In this document: positions 50,201 to 59,200 of the stretch, piece after piece | Position numbering within the stretch: the stretch's first letter is position 1 | Layout: the number at the start of each line of letters is the position of its first letter | Source of the DNA: Limnoperna fortunei | Taxonomy: Eukaryota > Mollusca > Bivalvia > Mytilida > Modiolidae | Length of the DNA: 64,000 bases | Direction of reading: 5' to 3' | NCBI GenBank assembly: GCA_944474755.1 | Contig: OX104119.1 | Coordinates: forward strand, 42,495,927 to 42,559,926 | Translations under genes and position numbers: made by a program | Notes under the pieces: generated by a model | Told to the model about the DNA's origin: nothing | What the model saw: the letters and a program-made list of their open reading frames with translations, nothing else | The model's database searches: none

Positions 50201-53200
50201 AAAGGCAAGCAATTACATTTATTAAAGTATATATAGTTTACTCACAGCTATCAATACCAGCGAAACCTTTTACTTTTCCTATCTGCAACATTAAGATCAA
50301 AATTCAATACATTATTCCCTCGTCTCGTCTCCTATCTGAAATTGGCTTATTTAATGCTAGTTTTATGTTGTTAGTCATATTATTAGATATAAACGAATGA
50401 ATGGTTTATACATCCCAGCATTTGCAGCATTGTACATAAAAGAATTCAAGTATTAAATTTGTAGTTCCTTCAATAAGCGAGATATGGAGTTTTATGAATT
50501 AATTTATTATACTGTTGGATTTGCTTAAAAAATTTAATATCCAATTGTTGTTCATAAGTAATTTTTCTCAATTGTTAGTAATATCTCCTTGAACAAATGT
50601 AAGTTTTACCTGAAAACTGGACACTGTTGATAAACGAGCTGCATTGTAGGAAGATATATTCAGAAAATATGTTCCACTGTCTACCATCTCAAGCGGGACT
50701 CCAAGGTGACAATTATTGACGACAAACGAAAATGTACGTAGAAAACATAATCCCATCGGTATGCAATAGCAATCTGATAATTTTGCACAGTTTTCTTTGC
50801 TCTAAAAAAATTTTCAATATAAATGACACATGAGCTAATGTTGTATTAAGAATGTTATTTTAAGTGGTTTTAACAGAGTTGTACAAAATCTGTATTAATA
50901 TTTTGTTAACAGTACGTTGATCGTTAAAGGGAAGCTGTCATGCAACTGACGGATAGTTGTGGATAACTATGTTACTAGTGTGTCCTGTTGTCGTACCCTC
51001 ACACAAGATTTCACTAAAAAATTGACCACGGATGTCACAAATAAAGCAGGATATACTCACACTTTCTAAATATCTAATATCACCTCTTTGGTAAGAGAGC
51101 TTCTTGTTGTTTATGTGTATGCGTAAGTTTTGGGTGTTGGTTACATGTTGTGTTTGTAATTTTTCTGTTAACTTTGTTTTGTTGTAGTTACCTACTTGAA
51201 TTATGTTTATTCGAATACACATCGTAAAAGGAATCCTCTGATATTATATAAATCCATGCTAAGTTGTAACTAAAGAAGATGCGACGACTTTATTGGTCAC
51301 AAACTCGTTCAACATTCTATCCTTTAAGATATTCGTCATAAAATAATGTGCTGTATATTTCAATACGATTCGAATCAAAAATTTAAATTTTTAATATTGA
51401 AAGCATAATTACCAAATTTGCAATAACGACATCAGTGCTGTATTTTACTTCACCGGTCTCATTTAATACAATCGTAAAAGACGAACTTACAACACCACTG
51501 TGTAGATCTTGTATGATGATGTTTATTCTGAAGATAAATAGCGAAAATTGATTTGTTTGGAGTGAAAACTGCCAGCTTTCCCAATGCTAAATGGGATTTA
51601 AATTTACAGTAATTTGAAAACATCATAATAATTATAAATATTTATTTAATTTGCATCACCTATAATCTGTTTCATTTTGTAAAGTACTATTATTGATTTT
51701 ATTTAGGAGATACCTTACAGACAATTTTTATACCTACTAGATGCGTACCTGCTTGTAAACGGATTTGTCCCTAAATGAATGTTGAATTCAACGCTAGTCA
51801 GAAGGTTTTCTGGTCCAGTTTGGTCAAAATGTATAACCGTGGTCTCCGTCTTATATACATTCCTAATATCAGAGGCACGGATCCATATCTGGTGAGAATC
51901 ACCGTCTCCGATGGTCCGCGAAGCCATTTGGAAGAAAGATGATTCCGCTAATGAAGCCATATCAATCCAGCTGATGTTGGCGGGCTCCGTCTTAGGCGTA
52001 CTTATTATTTCATGAGCCAATTCAAACTTAACGATCCCTCTTATGTGAGGAATTGCGTTAACACTTCTTTTTCCTTCTTTATCATCGAATACAGGGATAA
52101 TTCGTTTATAATTGTACCTTTGGACATTATCGCTTAGCCGTGGCTCATAATCTAAGACTTTTGATAGTAAATGTTCATTTTCGTTAAATTGATTGGCAAA
52201 TAAACCTTCCCAAATAACGTTAATGACTGTTATCCCGTAATATAAATAGTTGGTTTGCCACTCGTAGTTTGTATCGGCACTTGCAGACGAAATATAAAGT
52301 TGGTTTGACGAATTGACGATTATATCTGACGTGGCGTCGTAAACAACGATTCTGCGCACATATTCGGAATTATTAGCCTTGTCAGTGACCTCTAGAATAC
52401 AGGAATAAACGCCAGATTCTGTTGGCTTATATTCGGGAAATGTTAGGGTGTCAGCCATTGTTTCTGTCAAGTATAATGGCTTTGGATTAATTGAACTAGT
52501 TATTAATGGTTCTCGGAGTCCATCCTCACTGGCGACGTACAAAAGTCCTCTTAGATTCCGGTATTGTGCGCCTGTGATTCATCCGGATTTCGTTGCTGGC
52601 CTGTGATTTTCCATGCCAATAGACCGGACCGCTTTTTATATTTTTTTATCCAGAAAATGATTAAGTTATTTAAATGAACGGTAAACTTAATAAAGAATTA
52701 GTCAAGACATATTCTAATTAACATTATGTAACATCTATAATTAGCTTCGCGTTGTAAGGGAAAAAAATGGTTGTATTTAATAACTGGCATAAAGATAATT
52801 GTTAGGGGCCTCGGTTGCCGAGGGGGTAAGATAGTCCGTCATCTACTATTGATCACGTGCCTGTCAACACTGAGGTTGTGGGTTCAAGTCTCTCTACGGG
52901 AAGGATGTGCTCATTTCCAATATTGATAAGGATTTCCAGTCTCTGGGTTTCTCTGAGTACTTGTGCTTTTTCTTCGCCACGACATAGCCGAAAAATTGCA
53001 GTGAGTGGTGTTAAACACCATTCGAACAAGCAAACAGTTATTATACCTAAAAGATACATACCTGCTTGTAAACGGACTCGTTACTGAATGGATGTTGAAT
53101 TCGACGCTAGTCAGAAAGTTTTCTGGTCCAGTTTGGTCAAAATGTATAACCGTGGTCTCCGTCTTTTTTACATTCCTTATATCAGAGGCACGGATCCATA

Positions 53201-56200
53201 CTTGGTGAGAATCACCGTCGCCGATGGTCCGCGAAGCCATTTGGAACGACGAAGATTCCAGTAATGAAGCTGTATTAATCCAGCCGATGTCGGGAGGTTC
53301 CGCCTTAGGCTTACTTATAATTTCATGTGCCATTTCAAACTTAACGATCCCTCTAATGTGAGGAATTGCATATACACTTCTATTTCCTTCCTTATCATCG
53401 AACACAGGGAGAATTCGTTTATAATTGTATCTTTGGACGTTATCGCTTAGCCGTGCCTGATAATCTAAGACTTTCGATAGAAAGTGTTGATCTTCGTGAA
53501 AATGGTTCGCAAAAAAACCTTCCCAAATAACTTTAATGATTGTGATACCGTCGGATTGATAGTTTGTTTGCCATACGTAGTTTGTATTGGCAGTGGCAGA
53601 CGAAATATAAAGACGTTTTGACGAATTGACGGTAACATCTGACGTGTCGTCGTAAACAACAATCCGCCGCACATATTCAGAATTGTTAGCCTTGTCATTG
53701 ACCTCAAGAATACAGGAATAAACGCCAGGTTCTGTTGGCTTGTATTCGGGAAATGATAGGGCATCAGCCAGAGTATCCGTTATGTACAATGGCTTTGGAT
53801 TAATTGAACTAGTTATTAATGGTTCTCGGAGTCCATCCTCACTGGCGACGTACTCAAGTTTCCAAACTTCAAATGAATATCGGAACACACCAGAAAGGTT
53901 GTCACCCCAATAAGACCAATATGGACGAATTGATATCTAAAGAATCAAATCTATAACATTACAAAGTTAACCTCTTTATATGGCATGGTAGACGTCGAGC
54001 CCATGTAAAGCCGCAATTTCCATAACAAACCATTGTTCTGTAAAACGCGTTATTACTATCTAAACTGGTTCAAATATTATTGCAACTGAGGTTATTATTA
54101 TTGGTTCAAACTGGTGCCTGTAATAATATGTTTTAAAGGTTCAGACAGGTACCTGTAGTAATAAATGTGACAGATTGAGACTTACACCTGTAGTAATAAA
54201 TGTTACAGGATGAGTCTGACACCAGTAGTAACGTTTGGTACAGTTTGAGACTGACGATTGGCATATGTTGCAAGCCTTGACTTATTTGTCCATGTTAGGC
54301 ATAGTAAGGTGTACGAAAGACATCGTTCAGTATGTTTTGATAACTTTGTGTGTAAATAACGCTGACGCACGGTATATCTCTGGTTTTGTTGGTGATAACC
54401 ATTTGAATTAAAAGGCTCCTTGAGTGTATGTAATGCGAATTGTAGTTTATAATTGAAAAGAAACACACAGATCCGACTCCCTATTTGGAAGGATCGTGGA
54501 ATGCATTAAATGTTGTATTGTTGTTTTTTTCATATGCAAATTAACATTACCATGGTTACGTCTTCTTCCATTTTCATTGGATTGATTGGACATGCTGACC
54601 ACTGTATACAGTGAACTGGTACTTCAAAGTCAAATTTGTATTGCAGAACATTTGACGTGGTTGAACCAATGTAAAACTCTGTGAAAACGGAATTGTCGTC
54701 TGTATTTATAAGCTCCCTTTTCCCGCCAGATTTAGTGCTAAATGTTAGCGTAAATCTATATAAAAAAACGATAAAGACTTAATATGATATACATATACAT
54801 AGTACGTCATAAAACGAGTATGTTAAGACCAGCCAAAAGTTTAAGCACTGTTTTTTTATGCAAAATTAGAAACAAATACAATGAAATTACAACCAGTGAG
54901 ATAAATTCACTTGAGAATTAAAAAAAAATAGCTTTATAGAACGATAACACATTTGGACGATTAATTATTGTCAGAAGGTCAATAACCTATGTATAGTACT
55001 ATACTTAGTTTTTGTACTGTTTAGTGTTTAAATTGTTCTAATTGGATCCAATTATAAAAACAAGAAACAACGTTACAAAATGTGAAATATAACGAATACT
55101 AGTATTTTTTTACAGAACGTACATATCACCAGACTTCACTCGAATGGTATTGGTAATTTGAATATTGCATTTCAGTACTTGAATAGGATACGAGTTTCCA
55201 ACATTCGGACAGTTCAGGTCAGTGCCGGTAGGACCTACAAATAGTAACACTAATCATCAGAAGAATACATGTATCTTTGTTGAACACACAACATCAGATA
55301 AAAAAGATAAAGATAGAAAAACATCAACATGAATTAGGAGGTAATAATACATGTCATTAATAATACTCGGTAAATAGTTAGATTTAAAATATCATGTTAG
55401 GTACCAAAGTTTCAAAGTCGCCAAGGTTTTATTACGCGACCTCGCACCGATTTGATCCACAAAGTAACAAGACGGGGGTCAACAAAACAAAAAAGGATAT
55501 GCACATCTTTTCCGAAAACCTGATATCACCACAATCTTCAGATTATTTGCTTGAGTATGTTTTGTGTGTATGTGACTGTATTTTTTAGTTTTTGTTAGTC
55601 GTGTCTTTGCAATTTCGTATTTGAATGTTGTTTTTTTCACGCCTCGATATCTTCTTATTTACGAACAACTTCTTATGCTATTTTGATACGTTTCAAATTA
55701 CTCGAATTTTGCAAAAGAAAAAACGGTGTTATATAAGACGGCACGAAATGAGGAAACAAGTTTACTGACAAATATTCTTTTTGAACTATCCGATTTTAGC
55801 GCAATTACATGAACGCGTTATACGTACTGATGCAAATGCCTCAATGTTTTCCAATCCATTTTCAATAATTAATGTCCAGTAAGTAAAATTTACTTTATAT
55901 GCTTAAGTATCTAGAAATAAAAAATGATGTAACAAATTGTAACTAAATTTTACGGAAAATTTGCAAATATTAATTATTATTGAAGTAATTAACATTCACA
56001 ACAAATGTGGATTCTCAACGCAGCGAATTGTGCAAATAGGAGCTAGATGAGCTTTTGCAAAGCTAGATCAGAGTTTTCGTCGCCGAGCTTTCGTTTGAAG
56101 AAGGTAAAACTACCTCCAGAGGTTGTGTACATATATTGTACATTTCCTGTAACAAGTCCAAATGTCACGTTTTGTATATACGCAGGTAATTCTGGAAAGG

Positions 56201-59200
56201 ATCCAATGGTTTGCACAACTTCAAAAGAAGAACTTATTTCAAACTTTAGCAGGTTGTAATCTTTGAGGTTTGACCACGTGATGTTGCTTGATTCTGTCGA
56301 ATCCACTTTGTATTGATTTGTGCTTAATGTAGAGTTGGCATACGTCAGAGTGGCATTACTTCTTTGTAACCTTGGTACGTAGGCTGCTGCCACTAATAAA
56401 TTAAAAATATAATAAAATACTTAAAGAATTTGTATGTGATGTGCCTTCTGAAAGATAGTGGTAGTTTGGCATATTTGTTACATTACCCATTACCACCAGT
56501 ATTTTACTATCTTATTTGTTTTATAATATATAACTTTTGGATAATATGACTTTTTGTCACGCATTTGGCATCCCAGAGAAGAGTACATCGCATTAAGGCA
56601 GGGTTGGTGGCTACGTTGTTAAGGTTGTTATTCATTTACTATTGATCCTTTGTGTGTCAACGTTATGGTTTATGTGTTCGTACTTTACTGTGGACAGAGA
56701 GACCTCAAGTCCAGATATAACTGACAAGGTTTAAAAGGTTTCACGCCGAAGGTCGGCGGTTGTCACAAGGTACTCTAGTATTCTTCTAAACCTGGACTCC
56801 ATTAATGACACATTTGTAAATATGGTGTAAAATCCCAATTTAAAGAACAATTAGCACAAGAGATTTGTCCAATTCATAACCGATTTGTCTCCCTCCTTTC
56901 AAAATTGTAAGGTCTTTTTCCAGCATTCAACATCAAATGAATTATTAGAAGAGGTTCAGTGTGAGAATCCTGTGCAGGAGGTCAGCCTGCAATCTTTATT
57001 ACATCCTTGCTGGAAGTCAGTCTACATGTGGCTACGTTTGAGTTGAAACTCGTTTTTATTACCGTTCAAATTGTATCTATCCTCCTTCTTCTTCTTCAAT
57101 TAATATTTGCTTATCGTTTGAATTGTGTTTGTTAATTTATTTAAAATTTACTCATCTGCATTGATAGATAGATGGTGGATGGATGGATGGATGGATGGAT
57201 TGATTGATTGATTCCAATATGTCGGTTTGGCTACCAGTGTAAAAGTATGAAATAGTGTAAGGGCGACAAATTTAGCTTATGTTGTCGTGTGCCCCTTTTA
57301 TTATAAATCTTAAAAGTATATTTATCGTCAATGAGTGGGGCATTCTTCCAACACATTAACAATTAAGGTCCACAGTCAGGATATTCGTTTAATAGTCTGA
57401 AAATCCCAGCAAAAATCCCTTGTCCGCCTCCTAAAGACTCGCTGGAAATCTCCTGGAGGTGAGCATTGGAAACCAATAGTTTTAAATTAACATTGTTTTC
57501 GAATATATTTGTTATCGTTTGTACGGAAGTTTTTTTTCAGATACATAACAAACAAAACACAAAAATAGATTAAATTTGAAGATGCAAGATTAAGTAGGAT
57601 TGTATAGAGCTTTTGTCCCAGAAATAAAAAAAAATGTTCAAGTTAAGCTCCTTAACGTTAAACATAGCGAATGTCTTTGTTTTAATTGTATTACGTCAAC
57701 CAGGAAGATATACATGCCAGTTATGTACGCGGTCGAATTGTCAATGTTATTTGTTAGAACATAATACCCCGGAAGCAATGCACGTTTTTTGTTAAGCCTG
57801 ACTATCCTGTTTTGGAACAAGGGTAAATATGATTTATTGTTGTTTTAATCATGTGTTTCAGCTAAACATTGCTTTCAGTCTACATTAGTCAGAAAACGGA
57901 GTACCTGTTGAAAACTCGCTTCTTGCGTAGGAAATATTCCAATCCTGGTAAATAAAGGTTACAGATGAGCACACCTTGCATTTACTCAAACTCAAAATCA
58001 CAAAACGTTGACAAAATGGTTTTCATTAGGTAACTACCTAGACCACTCGGCCACCGAAATGATATACGATAGTTGTCGACGAAAAACATATACTTAATTT
58101 ATTCTGCAATAACGAAGTATGTAAAAGCATAAGAAACAGAAAAACAAAACCATGTTCTGTTGACGCATTAACTCCTAGAGCAAGATTAAATATATTTGTT
58201 TTTACCAAAAATATATATTTTTTCAATGCAATGTCAGACATTTTCCTTTCAATGTAAAAATGAACGAGAACTGCAAAGATAGTATGAAATAAAGTACGTC
58301 GAATGCAATTAATTGCTAAATACGGATAAATCATTATTTGAAATGGTTACAATGAAAAGTTATCGGAAATCAAAACGTTAATTGCAAACAATTAATTATT
58401 ATATAACCCTATAATGCAGCATTTGTGAAACTAAGACGTAAACATTTGCTTACTAAGTACGTCGAATGCATTAATTGCTAAATACGGATAAATCATTATT
58501 TGAAATGGTTACAATGAAACGTTATCGGAAATCAAAACGTTAATTGCAAACAATTAATTATTATATAACCCTATAATGCAGCATTTTTTAAACTAAGATG
58601 TAAACATTTGCTTACTCTGTAGGCATGATGATCCACTAAAACCATTGGAACATACACATTGCGTGGGACTACCGCTGCATGTGCCAGGATAGCAAGGTTG
58701 AAGATGGGAACATAAGGATACTAAAATAAATAAAACGTATCAGAGTTTTTACATATAATAACGTTCAATTTCACAATTTGTACCTTGTCATTTCGGAACA
58801 CTTGTATTTAATGTTTACTTTTATTTTGTGTCTGTGCAGTGTAGAATGTGTGCCCTTTGAATTGCAGTCCTTTCTTATCCGCGTATTTACATGTGTTTTG
58901 TCTATATTTTTTCAAAGTGAATTAATGAAAGTTAATATTTGATATTAACAATTATAGTGTTTTATATGTTAGTAATATACGGATTATAAATTTCCCCTAT
59001 GGAAATAGTTTTCTTACATTGTTGTCTAGAAAAGTATGAAACGGAGTTTGCTAACAACGTCTTTGTACCAAAACTTACCAGTTTCACAAGTGGAGCCCTG
59101 ATACCCAGCTTTACATTTGCACGTGTTCGGACTTGTGCAGGTACCTCCGTTTTTACAGGCTGACAAACAAATCGCTTAAAACAAAGTTACATCACAATAC

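Noticed and set aside
57905..57978. Extra receptor exon (VTFIYQDWNISYARSEF)
   Set aside because: Open with a donor-like GTACTC, but the phase does not fit the neighbouring exons and the acceptor is weak.
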